From Cristatella mucedo (taxonomy: Eukaryota; Bryozoa; Phylactolaemata; Cristatellidae), in NCBI GenBank assembly GCA_009760855.2, contig WPIO01000059.1:2619167-2683166 (forward strand): a DNA stretch of 64,000 bases, read 5' to 3'. The notes below the pieces were generated by a model, which worked only from the letters and a program-made list of their open reading frames with translations, was not told the DNA's origin and did no database searches. The position numbers and the translations under genes were made by a program. The first letter of the stretch is position 1. Every line of letters starts with the position of its first letter. Positions 38,885 to 50,100 of the stretch are shown piece after piece.

Positions 38885-39240
38885 AAAATAATAATTTGAT
38901 TAAAATACATTTGTTAAAGTGCCACCACAGATCTCAATTTTTTCTAGGCAATTTACATTTGCTGTAAAGGAAGCATTATTGAATGCTTAGCGATAGCATG
39001 CTCAATGCACAACAAGCGTAACGTGGTTAGAGTTGACATGCACTGGGTCAGCATGCAGATAGGGTTAGTGGCTGCTGCATAATGTAGGCACGCATAAGCA
39101 CACGAAGGACGTTTCACATGGACCCACTAAATGACGTCATAAATAGGTTTGGGCTTTAGTTTCTGCTTAAATGTGGTCAAGCCAGGATACATCGTAACAA
39201 AAAGAGGAAGTTTATTCGGGGAAGCCTTTGCATTCAAGGT
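38885..39240 (-). mobile_element. LINE-A 3' UTR and coding end, degraded
   Basis: The antisense 3' block, TGACATGCACTGGGTCAGCA and the GACCCACTAAATGACGTC stretch match other LINE-A copies. Confidence 0.65.
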
Positions 39241-39339
39241 CGTGCTGCCAGAAGTTGAAGTTAGCCTCTCTACATTTCAGGATTAAATTATATTGAAACC
39301 CTTCAAAAATTCTTGATTTTCAATATTTCGCAAAGACGA

Positions 39340-39960
39340 CAGGTCTCTTGAGAGGCAGTGCTTAACCACTGCTGAAGCATGCCACGGTCTCACACATGGC
39401 GATACGGAGCGCTGGTGTCCACGCCGGAGCGTCTCAGACGCCCCCCCCCAAGTTCTACCTACATTCACCTTCAGGATTGTGAGTTCACTGACGTGCACAA
39501 GAATAAGCTACAAAGTACTAATCGGGGCATTTACCAAACTGCATTCGCAGTCGACTAGCACCAATTTCACCGCGCATACTGTCCAGTCTTATCATCAAGC
39601 TCCTCACAAACACACGAAAACAGGCACGCGAACCTGGTTATATCTGCAGAGAGCTCTTACGGTGGACGGCAGCATCTCAGTACTTAGGTCGTCTGCATCT
39701 AGTCTGGTCTGCGACTTGCATAAATGAAGGACCAAAGAAAGGAATGCAAGACTAGAAACATCAGTTCGAGAGCGTGAGGCGGCTTCAACGGAAACCCGCG
39801 ATCGTCGTGTCACCGGACTCAAATTCCTAAATAGAAGAGGCTTCCGCTTCTATCTCCCACATGAAAGAAAGTAAAATTAAGAGCTGTTTCTCTTAACGAA
39901 ATAATCCCTCATTCTGCCTTTCGCACGGTATCAAGTACCATACCCTAAATTAAACCGGGC
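39340..39960 (+). repeat. Diverged duplication, copy 1
   Basis: It aligns with 40955-41575 over about 600 bp. Shared blocks are AAGTTCTAC(C/G)TAC, AATAAGCTACAA/GATTAAGCTACAA, CAGAGAGCT(C/G)TTACGGTGGA, TCAGTACTTAGGTC and ATTCCTAAAT. No protein domain is recognised in either copy. Confidence 0.75.
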
Positions 39961-40524
39961 AAACCCGAATCCGTAGCCTCTCTGACACGTTCCTACTCCA
40001 ACTCAATTTTTGGCACTCCGTCCATGTCATTTTCTCTTTATCACCCTCTCTTTCTCGAATTTTCTTTCCCTGCCCGTCTCATTCTGCTCGTGCTTGCTGT
40101 TGCTTCAGACAAGTGCCCGCTATTTGATTGTAGTGCGACTGCCAATCGCTTATAGTCCGTAATAGTGGCCATCGCACACACCAGCTCTTCAGCCCACACA
40201 ACGAGCGGCGACGCTTGTATCGGGGAGCCCAGCCCCTCGTTTTACTGTTATTTAATCTCGCCGAATATAGGCAGAACGCCCACCTTAATACAGTAGCCTC
40301 CCGCTTAAGTACGCACACCCATTTAGGACGCATCATGGTTAAGTGCGAATATTTTCCCCTAAACCCTTGGGTTCAACATTTATCAGTTCAAGGCGTCATG
40401 AATCGCCATTTGGTGCAGGTTTTGAAGTTTCTTGCGTTTGGCTTTGAGGAAAAAAATCTCTAATGATTCAAACCATTTCTTAAGATCGTTAGATGTGTCA
40501 TCAGCTTTAATTTGAACTTAAGAG

Positions 40525-40700
40525 TGGAGCCGTGATGGGCATCAGGTAAGGTGGTTACTTTTAATGACCTCGATCCCGTGGTTGTCCGTTCGAATCTTGC
40601 TGTAAGCGATCCTTTATCGCCGCTGCTAGTGGTAGTGATAGCCGTCAAGGCTCTTCTGTCGCTATACAAAAAAGCTGTTAAATACGCTAGTATTTTTTGC
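40525..40700 (+). mobile_element. SINE-1 copy, diverged
   Basis: It has the head (GAGCCGTGATGGGCATCAGG), B-box-like GTTCGAATC, the body CCTTTATCGCCGCTGCTAG and the end AAAAGCTGTTAAATACGCTA. Confidence 0.8.
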
Positions 40701-40954
40701 TTAGCAGTTGACCCTCGATGTTGATAACCTGCTTATAATGTCATTCCAAACCCTGAAATACAATTCTACTTTCTAAACCGGCATTGACATTTTAAGGTTA
40801 ACGTCTTCATCATCACCCATCACACTTTCAACCATTTTCATTGACTCCAGAAGCTCGTCAACAACGACAATATAAAGAGCTTTAAACTAACGGCCGCTCG
40901 TCTAACCCTAGCTCAGCGGCATGGCGTGCGGCAGCGTGGCATGAGCGGCTACAG

Positions 40955-41575
40955 AGTGCTTCACCGTTATTGAAGCGCGCCACGCTCTCCCAACCGCGAT
41001 ACTGAGCGCCGGTGCAAAATAAGTAGGTCTTCTTGCCGAGAGCGTCTCAGGCGCCAAGTTCTACGTACCTTCACATTCAGGGTTTTAAGTTCACTGGCGC
41101 AAGATTAAGCTACAAGATACTAATTGAGGGTATTATCGAACTGTATTCGAACTTGACTCGCACAATGTCGCCGGGCGTACAGTTCAGTCATATAATCGCG
41201 CTCCTCAATAAACACTCACGAAGACAAGCACGCGGACCTGGTCATATGTACAGAGAGCTGTTACGGTGGAAAAGAGCACCTCAGTACTTAGGTCTGCGTC
41301 TGCGTCTATGCTGGTCCGCGGCTTACATAGACGAAGGGCCAAAAAATAGGAACGCAAGACTAGCGACGTCGGTTCAAGCGTGTGGCGCCTTCAGCAGACA
41401 CCTTTTGATCGTCGTCGTGTCAAAGGACTTGAATTCCTAAATGGAAAAGGCTTCGCTTCTACTGCTCACATGGAGATAGTGAAATTGAGTGCTGTTTCTC
41501 TGAACGAAACCATATCTCCTGCCACCTGCACGGTGTCAGGTATCGCACAATTACAGCACACGAAGCTAAATCCCT
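40955..41575 (+). repeat. Diverged duplication, copy 2
   Basis: This is the partner of 39340-39960. Both copies keep the order AGCGTCTCAG, AAGTTCTAC, TTACGGTGGA, CAGTACTTAGGTC and GATCGTCGT. Coding frames are not shared between them, so conservation for protein is not indicated. Confidence 0.75.
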
Positions 41576-41799
41576 TGCCGAGAACGCGCTCGCTCGCACA
41601 CAAAATGCTAGCCCCGCCCCTGACGTGGCGCTATACGAATACATTGGGCTGCGTCCACCGTATTCTCATCTCGTTGCTGCTTCTGGCTCCTCCTGCGTGG
41701 CCGTCGATCGCTGGAGATCGAGTGCCATCTCCTTTGTAGCGGTTGCAACTGAGTCCCAGAAGGTAGGGCGAAGGCCTTGAGCAAGCTGTTCGTGCTTTC

Positions 41800-41872
41800 T
41801 TTGCAGCAAATGCAAGGCATCTATAAAGAGATTGAGTTCTCTGAGGGGGCTTTATCATTATTATTATTCCTG
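41800..41872 (+). mobile_element. LINE-A tail fragment
   Basis: TTGCAGCAAATGCAAGGC, AGAGATTGAGTTCTCTGAGG and a TTATTATTATT tail are present. Confidence 0.65.
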
Positions 41873-41927
41873 TTCTTATTTGGCTCGCACGAAAGGCGAG
41901 AGGCGATCATGCTCGATGACACAGCGG

Positions 41928-42112
41928 AGTGAGCCGTGATGGCACACTAGGTAAGGCGGTTGCTTTCACGACCTCGGTCCCGAGGTCGTGGGTTCGATTC
42001 CTGTGGTGGGTGATCCTTTATCGCCACTGCAAGCGGTGGTGATAGCCATAAAGGCTCTTTCTGTTGCTATACACAAAAAGAGGCTGTTTAATCAGCTAGG
42101 ATTTTTTTTGTT
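41928..42112 (+). mobile_element. SINE-1, tRNA-derived, reference copy
   Basis: The head carries A-box-like TGGCACACTAGGTAAGGCGG and a perfect B box GGTTCGATTCC at 41991-42001, 45 bp apart, as in a tRNA gene. The body CCTTTATCGCCACTGCAAGC and GGTGGTGATAGCCATAAAGG forms a hairpin. It ends in AAAAGAGGCTGTTTAATCAG then a T-rich tract. No intact anticodon arm was found. Confidence 0.85.
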
Positions 42113-42247
42113 TTTTTTTTTGGTAGGGAATTGCTGGCATTAATCGTTAGGCACGCACGCCCATGCGCCGCTCGTGCGACGACACAGAGGGCTGATGAGA
42201 CAATCCTCTACGACCAAGGCTTTTATGCCACGAGGCTGACAGGTGAG

Positions 42248-42385
42248 CCGACATAGACGAGCCGCTGAAGGTGCTCGCCGCGACCTCTGGTCAGGCCGAG
42301 GTCGTCGGCTCGAGCCCAGAAGAATACGTGAAGCGCCTGAATGAGATTTTTAAGTTTTCTTATGGGTCTAAGCTAATGCATTTTA
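42248..42385 (+). mobile_element. SINE-2 copy
   Basis: The head is GAGCCGCTGAAGGTGCTCG, with GAGGTCGTCGGCTCGAGCCC. The LINE-A-like tail AAGCGCCTGAATGAGATT follows. Confidence 0.7.
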
Positions 42386-43709
42386 TTTATTTATTTATTT
42401 TCCCTTCCCGAGGCAAGCCCTCCAAATGATCCTACCTTAACTGCTGCCCCCTCTTGCTCAATAAAAAAAATTCGGTCTGGCAATTTCGCTGTGCCCTACA
42501 AAGTAGGCCTGGCGATAGGCTAGGAAATGGCTCTCAGATCAATCACATTCAATCAGGACCTCTATCTAAATACGAAATCTTGCGTGCAAGTCGCTACATT
42601 AAGAATCTTGGGTGAACAGCAGCCGGCGGCGGACTTACTTTTTTCGCATGATTTTATAATTTCATATTTAGTAAACAGCGATAGTAACTGCTGCTATTGA
42701 TGGCAAACATCTCAAGGGCAATGACAATAAATTTAGTGCATGCACATAAAAATGCACAATGAAACGATACGAGAATTAAAGTAACAGGATCGAGCAATAG
42801 CAAGCTCAGTTAAAAAAGAAGTCAGTCTGCTCCGAATGAACGAATGGTGGAAAATGACTCATGATGCGTTATAGGCAAACTCTCCCACCCCTTATTGCCA
42901 GAGTAAGACCGCTGCCTCTAGTGCAGTTATTACGTCTGCGACGACATGTCCTACATTTCTAGACAAGTCCTTGTTGCGCGAAGCTGTCAATCAGCGTTTT
43001 CTCATCTGGTCGGAGCTGCTCACAGCTCCGTGCACATTTACGCGAGGAAATGTAGCGGCGAGTGCATTCACTAGGAAGATTACTGGCGTTATTGGGGAAG
43101 ATGTCTTGAGCGTATCCGCAGTCGCACGGAGCTAAGAGAACGAACTAGACAGCTCTGCAGTAAAGCTCAGTTCGAGAGAACCACTATTTGATGGAGCTCA
43201 CTGATGTTAGGTCGGCAGCGTCAATGTAGCTGAATTCCACGAGGATTGCAATTTTTTATCTAGGAGGGCAAGATATCAGAAATCTTGATGCAAGGGCAAA
43301 GGTCCGCAAGATTCTCACATAGGAGAGACTAGATCCGCAATTAATAAAATATTATAACAAAATATCACAATACTTACTCGACACGAACTGTAACTGTCAG
43401 CAGTAACTCATTGACTGGTATAAAAGCATAATTTCTCCGTTGGTGACGGTCACTAAGCGTAAGAATAGATGTCCGTGCAGCTCTCTAAAAGGGAAGGGGA
43501 ACAAATGCTCGCGCCCCCACAGCCGCTGACCGTTGTCGTAATAGGTTGACCCGTTGCTAAGCTTGCCTAAAGGCAGCAGCAGCTGCTTGTGGCTGCAGTG
43601 CTCGGCGGCTGCTGCTGATCCGGGCGCTCGCACCTGCTGCATGGGGGGACAATAGGGAGCAGCGACATTCTGTCCAGCCTCAGCAAATAGGATATGCTTT
43701 GCACACCGC
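42386..43709. other. No recognisable gene
   Basis: This could hold decayed 5' parts of the Gypsy element that starts to be recognisable at about 43710, but no gag, protease or LTR was identified. Confidence 0.3.
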
Positions 43710-44772
43710 CGAGGTAGCGATCTCAAAAATCGATCTGGAGCGGGAAAATCATCAAATACCCATTCATCCCGACGACGTCCCTCAAACCGCTGTAATCGCG
43801 CCGTACGAGCTGTTTCAGTTCAAGTGAACGAGTTTCAGCCTTAGGAATGCTGCCCAGACCTTTTAGCATTTCATTGACCATGTCACCCGAGGACTTGATT
43901 TCTGTTTTCCATTCCTAAACGAACTTTAATTTGCGTCCGTCAGCGAAACTGAACATGCCACCCACCTGGAAGCAATCTTCCATCTCCTCGAGGAATATGG
44001 GCTAATCATCAAATAACGTAAGTTTACCTTCGGCGTTCTATCAGTAGACTATACATCGGACAACATATATTTCCATTCAATTTCTACCGCCCCAATTCAT
44101 CCCGAGCTGTGCTACCTTGCTGGCACCGCTCTATGCACTATTCCCGGCCGGCGAAAAAGCCGGCACCGACATTTCGTGGTCTCTCGAGGGCGCCGCTGCA
44201 TTTGAGCGCAGCAAAGTTGCGAGTCCGAGTGACCGAGTCAACACTGCATTGCCACCAGACGCACGGATTTCCATCGCGACCGATGCGTCGGACGCAGCTA
44301 TCAGCGAAGCTCTACAACAGCTAATAAACTGTGCGTGGAAACTGTTAGTCTTTTTCTCTCGCACACTCTCACCCTCGGAATATCCCTACTCGAATTAAAA
44401 CCAAAAGCTTGTCGCTATTTATTCTGCGATTCGACATTTGCCCTACTTTGTGGAAGGCCGTGCTTTCTCTGTGCTCTCTGCTTATTGCCTGATTGTGTTC
44501 GTCATCGTTTCATCCTCCGATCGCTTCACACCTCGACAGCAACGACACTTCGCTTTCATCTCGGAATTTACTACCGACATCCCATACTTGAAGGGTACCA
44601 AGAATTGCGTCGCCGATGTACTTTTACGAACTACCGTTCGATTACAGCGAAGGCGATGCCACACAAGAGCCTGAAATCCTTGCTTCACCAACTATTTCCG
44701 TACACTTTCAACCATTCCCAATACCGATGTCGCAAGGAACCATTTTATGTCACACATCTACCGGCTACGATC
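43710..44772 (+). pseudogene. pol (Gypsy): Ty3/Gypsy pol remnant: reverse transcriptase and RNase H
   Basis: The minus-to-plus DNA synthesis part of an LTR retrotransposon. Pieces in order are a ..SKIDL..HQIPIHPDD segment (43711-43790), NAAQTF, the thumb (LLAPLYALF near 44125), the RNase H start (ARISIATDASDAAISEALQQ at 44260-44320) and the connection region SDRFTPRQQRHFAFISEFTT (about 44520-44580) with KGTKNCVADVL. Stops and shifts break the frame at about 43830, 43916 and 44395. A LINE-A copy interrupts the gene after 44772. No LTR was found, so the element is old and inactive. Confidence 0.85.
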
Positions 44773-45238
44773 TACTGTACTCCCCAGCAGGCCAAGGATC
44801 ATACCACCCGCTTTTCGGAATCCAACAGTCTGCAAATACCCCCCTACAAACTCCAAGTCCTTTGGAGACCGTGCATTTAGTTCATATGCTCCCAAAGCCT
44901 GGAACTCCCTTCCGACCTGCGTCAGAACATCCTCTGACCTGACCACATTTAAAAAGAATTTAAAAACACACCTATTTAGGACAGCATTTAGTGGGTCCCT
45001 GTGATTCGTCCTGGATGTCTTTATGCCTGCTGACACTGGGCATGCTGCCACTAACCACATTTGCATTCTGACCCTGTGCATGTCACCCCTAACCATGTTA
45101 TTCATTTTGTTTGTTTATCAAGCATGATATTACTCACCATTCAGTCGTCGCGTTTCCCTTTGCAGCAAATGTAAAGCGCCTAGAGAGAGATTAAGTTCAC
45201 TGAGGGCGCTTTATCAAGTGCACTATTATTAATATTAT
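44773..45238 (+). mobile_element. LINE-A insertion inside the Gypsy pol, with target-site duplication
   Basis: The 5' truncated LINE-A copy starts within its coding end ([17 protein letters not shown] region) and ends in ATTATTAATATTAT. TACGATC is found at both borders (44766-44772 and 45239-45245). The Gypsy frame resumes on the other side, so the borders are secure. Confidence 0.93.
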
Positions 45239-46260
45239 TACGATCCCCCATACGAGCCGGCCGCCTTTGGTCGACGAATCTTAGACAAACTGCACAAACT
45301 CGCACACTCCGGAATACGCACTACACTGCGCATGATCATATCGCGTTTCCTGTGGCCTACTGTGAATTCAGACGTTCATTCCATGGCCCGAACCTGCATC
45401 GCATGCCAACGCACCTAGGTAGCTCGACACACTTCGACGCCAGTCGGGCAGTTTCCCACCCAGTCGCATCGATTCAGCCATGATCACGTCGACCTCGTCG
45501 GCCCGCTACTTCGCTCTGATGGAGGTACATATTTACTTACGGTCGTCAACCGTTTCACACGCTGGCCTGAAGCGCGTCCTCTGAACGACATTTCCGCGTC
45601 CACCATCACACAAGCATTTGTCGACGGCTGGATATCGCGGTACGGCAGCCCCGCTGTGCTGAATTCTGACCGCCGAGGACAATTCAAGTCGTTTCTGTGG
45701 CTTGAACGCATGAAGGCAATGGGAATACGGCATATTTGTACCACCGCTTACCACCCGGCCGCTAACGGCATGGTAGAGCTCCTTCGCCCACAGCTCAAGG
45801 CAGCACTCATGGCAAGTAGCCCGCCACATTCAGGGCTAAATGCGCTGCCCCTCTTGCTCCTCGGAATCGGCACTGCTACAAAGCGTGACATCGGCCTCTC
45901 ATCGAACTAGTTAGTACAGGGGGAGACCCTTAGCCTGCCCGGTGACTTCTTCAGTGCCCTTTTCCCGAGGCGCCGGCCGACAGCTCGGACGTCGCCCTAT
46001 TTGTCACGACGCTCATCGACCACATGCACAGCCTCCGTGCTGTACTGCCTCGAGATTCGGCCATTCGTCCATCGCACGTTACCGACGACCTTCGGCATTG
46101 CACCAACGTTTTTTTGTGCGCCGAAACGCAGCAGCGAGAACACAGCTTCAGCCACCCTACGGCAACCCATACGTTGTGCTCGAACGGGCGGAAGACATTT
46201 TCCGTTGACGTCGCCAGCTGCCGAATAGATATTTCAATCGACCGGCTGATACGTCGACGT
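45239..46260 (+). pseudogene. pol (Gypsy): Ty3/Gypsy pol remnant: integrase
   Basis: It continues the element after the LINE. The H2C2 zinc domain (HKLAHSGIRTTLR... CIACQR, 45285-45415) is followed by the core: HDHVDLVGPL (first Asp), TVVNRFTRWPEA, NSDRRGQF (second Asp) and a YHPAANGMVELL stretch (Glu in VEL), about 45485-45785. A TAG follows CQRT at about 45417 and another stop lies at 45908. The C-terminal tail continues in another frame to about 46260. The catalytic residues are recognisable though the gene is broken. Confidence 0.85.
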
Positions 46261-46814
46261 CGAGGAGACATCCAAATTGAACAGGCGAGAAGCACAAACT
46301 CAGCATCGCAGGAATCTCCATTTTCTGCACGTTTTCCTAGGACATCACCCAGGCCTACTTCAGAGCAATCACTTTTGTCGGACCAGCCCAATCCAGCAGT
46401 TTTGCCTCGGGCGCCTGAAAGGCGGCCCGGGCGCCCCGTAGGCTTTCCCACCCGCTTTGCGGTTTATATTGTTGAATGTCATCACGTTCCTCCCCACGCT
46501 AGAGAGCGGCCTTGGGCGACTCCTAGCTTGGTGTAGACTTTTACTTGATTTCTCCGTAATACCTTCGAGTATTCCGCTGCTATCTTCGCTGTGACTATGA
46601 ACTGTCCTCAGATATGCTACACAAAACAGGACCTGCTTAGCATAAAGTGCGATGTCGCCACTAGTCGATACCAACCGGCGGACCTTCTCTGGCAGTGAGA
46701 ACCTTCCTGCATCATGCGTTTGCCCTATCAACAGCTCGGCTATAAAATCTACGACTCATAAGTTTAAAGCGCTGAATAGTACTTGTTGCGGTAGTAGCCT
46801 ACATGGTAACATGG
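46261..46814. other. No recognisable gene
   Basis: This may include decayed 3' Gypsy sequence; no LTR end was found. Confidence 0.3.
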
Positions 46815-46893
46815 TAGCCCACATAGTAACACCCACATGGTTTTTATGACTTTGTGGAGCCACAGACAGAGATACATTACATTACATTACATT
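46815..46893 (+). mobile_element. LINE-B 3' tail fragment
   Basis: ACACCCACATGGTTTTTATG, ACTTTGTGGAG and four ACATT units end about 250 bp before the first viral start codon. Confidence 0.7.
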
Positions 46894-46981
46894 GGCTCAA
46901 TCAAAGCGATGGGTTTGTGGGCGCCGAATCGCCACCCTGTCGTCCCGCCCTCCTCTGACCATGGCAGGAGTGTGTTGTAAG

Positions 46982-47084
46982 AAAAGTACCCTTTTAGGAC
47001 ATTTCCCTTTTCAATCCTTCTCATGCTCACTATCGTTCGCATTTCGAAGTCTTGAAATGGAAAATGTCCCAAAAGTTTACTTTT
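46982..47084. repeat. Imperfect hairpin at the left edge of the virus-like element
   Basis: Arms 46982-47014 and 47052-47084 (33 nt each) are complementary except for about six positions. The shared core is GGACATTT against AAATGTCC, and the loop is 37 nt. It may be a terminal-repeat remnant or an unrelated MITE. Confidence 0.65.
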
Positions 47085-47144
47085 CCTCCAACGTTAAACT
47101 TTTGTCCTATTTATTTTTCAATTAAACAAAATTTATTTTCTCAA

Positions 47145-47149
47145 TATAG
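47145..47149 (+). promoter_or_regulatory. TATAG box before the polymerase gene
   Basis: TATAG directly abuts ATG 47150, with no spacer. Confidence 0.6.
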
Positions 47150-50100
47150 ATGTATCGAAAAAGTCCTCAAAAGAGAAACTCTTTTCACGCCGAGTCAACA
47201 AGACTAATGAATATTGATGTCATAACTATATTGCTTCTAGACTTCATAAGTTTAAATTAGATTTTATCGGAGCAAGTGGTGATGAGAGATATGCTCTTAA
47301 AGGAAGAGACTGTTCAGCAACTGAAATTGATGATTTCTTTAATAGTATAATACCAAGTTATAATAACGTAATTAAAGATGTAACAACTAGATTCTCTTCA
47401 TTTAAATTGCAAGCAAAGATTTCAGTCCATTCATATCACGATGAAACTGATACACATTCTCATAGTCTTGCAACTGGTTCTAAGTTAGTTGCAGTTGTTA
47501 AAAGATCTGATTATACTAATATTCTTAAAGACCAATTAAAATCTTTAAAAGAATCAATAGACAAAATTATTGACAAGAATCCGGGTTCTGGTTGGAGATT
47601 GATTGGTGTAAAACGTCTTGAGATTAATGTTAGTGAATATATTATTAGAGCAGGATCATCTTATTTACCATTACCAACTGGTTTAGCAAAGAAGCGTTGT
47701 TGTATTAATATAAAAAGAATGAAGATAAATTGTGCTTTATGGTGTGTATTAAGATTCCTAAATCCTGTAAGTGTTCACTCAGAGAGATACATTGATTTAA
47801 TTAAAATATTAAAAGCTAATTATCAAGAATTAAACGAACCTCTTTCACAACTTGAATGGCCAGTCAAAGTCATTGATATTAAAAAACTAGGTAAACTATT
47901 TAACGTTAGTATAAATGTTTATGAATATAATGACAAATCAGGTGTATATCCTCTAAGGATTGTATCAAGATAATTAGAGATTCCAGATAGACATATTATT
48001 CTTTTATTGATAAGTAAATCTGAAAAAAGTCATTACGTATTGATAAAGAATTTAGAATTTTAGTGGATTATGTAGAACAGCTAATAAGGGAGGATCAGTA
48101 TCTTATTGTCACAGGTGAATGGATAAATTATTTTCAGATGAAGATTTTCAGAATCATTTAGTTTTATGTCAAGGTCTTAATTCTAGTTATTCTAAATTAA
48201 AAATGCCTGGTATTGTTGTGAATAAGAAAACAGGACGAACAAAAGATACTACACTTTTAAATTTTAGTGACCATGAAAAACTTATTAAGTCTCCATACGT
48301 TTTTTATGCAGATTTTGAGAGTTTAAATGTAGAGGCATGTGATGCTTGCTATGAAAGTATAGTATCTAACAATATCAATCCAACTTATTGTAATAGTAAA
48401 TTAACAATAGGTAAATGTAGTGATACATGTACTAATATGTTACAAGTCCCATGTGGCTCATGTGCAATTATTCTTGATATTAATGAAAAAGTAATGATAT
48501 AAATGGAGGAAAGCCTTGTATATTTTTAAATAGAAGTAATGACTGTGTTGAGTTGCTTTTGGAATTTATAATGAATGTTTCAAATGGGTTGAAAGATAAG
48601 TTACTAGAGCACACTGAAGTACCTATTGTTTTTTTATTCTGATGCTCGTAAACAATTTAATGATTCCACTAATTGTTGGATATGTAATGATACATTTGTT
48701 GCTGAAGATAAAGTAAACATAAAAGCAAGAGATCACTGTCATTTTACGGGTAAATTTAGAGGAGCAGCACACAAACTTTGTAACTCACTTGTTAGATTTA
48801 AAAAAAGTAGTTGGAAACTTCCTATCTTTATTCACAATTTGAAAGGATATGATTCACATTTGATTGTGAAAGGAATGCCAACATTTAGTCTTAATTGTAA
48901 ACCTGTTGCACATAATATGGAGAATTATATGTCGATGTCATTTGAGGATTTTGAGTTTAAAGATTCTATTAATTTTATGATTGGCGGTTTAAGTGATATT
49001 ATTACTTCATTAAAGAAAGCAAATTCAAACTTTGATGGTACAATTGATGTCTTTAAATGATTATATCCAGATATTGATGTTAAGGTTCTTAAAGATGTTA
49101 TAACAAGAAAAGGTATTTATCCATATGAGTACATGGGATTCTTTTGATAAATTCAATGAGACTAAGATTCCAGATATAAAATCATTCAATAGTAAACATA
49201 CTTTTGATAAAGGTATTAGTACTGAAGACTATGAACATGCACTAAATGTATTAAAAACTTTTTAGCATGAAAGATTTAGGAGAATATCATGATATGTATC
49301 GATATGCAGACGTTACACTTCTTGCTGATTGTTATTAAGCATACAGAAACAGTTTTTATTGAATTGTTTAAACTACATCCTGCTCACTATCTATCTGCAC
49401 CACACTAGGCATGGTCTTGTACTTTGTTTTATACCAAATGTACAATAAATTTGTTAGGTAAGAAGGAAGGAGACTTACAACTATATCAAAAGTTTACAGA
49501 ATCAATAAGAGGTGGTGTCTGTCAAGTCAGTAGAAGACTTTGTAAAGATAGTAGTACTACTTATATCATGTACTGAGATGCAACAAGTTTATATCCAACA
49601 GTTATGATGTGGTGCTTACCTATTACAGAACCTATTGAAGATGACTTAAGTAATTGGCCTCTTGAAAAAATAATGTCACTACCTGAAGATGGTGAAACAG
49701 AAATATTTGTCTTATGTGATTCAGAGTATCCAAAGGAATTCCATGATTTACATAATGATTATCCACTTTGTCCTGAAAGTAGAGTTGTTGATAATTCTGA
49801 GTTTTCAAGATACCAACAAAAGTTTTCATTAGGCCCAACTACTGTACCAAAGTTGATTTGTGATTTTAATAATAAAACTAATTATCTAACACATTACAGA
49901 TACTTTCAATTTGTTGTTAGTAAAGGTTTGATCGCAACTAAAATACATAAAGTATATAAATTCAATGAAGAACCTTGGGCAAAATCATTTATTGATATAT
50001 GTGCAGAGAAAAAGATTGAATTTGAACGTAAAGGTGATAGCTTCAAAAGAAATCTATATAAAGGTTTTATGTGCCAAATCTTTGGAAAGACATGTGAGAA

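Noticed and set aside
41991-42001. Perfect B box suggesting a real tRNA gene
   Set aside because: The same head recurs in several copies with a common non-tRNA body, so it is SINE-1, not a tRNA gene.
43397-43726. 109-codon minus frame near the Gypsy element
   Set aside because: The plus strand carries the reverse transcriptase start in the same place and the minus frame has no domain.
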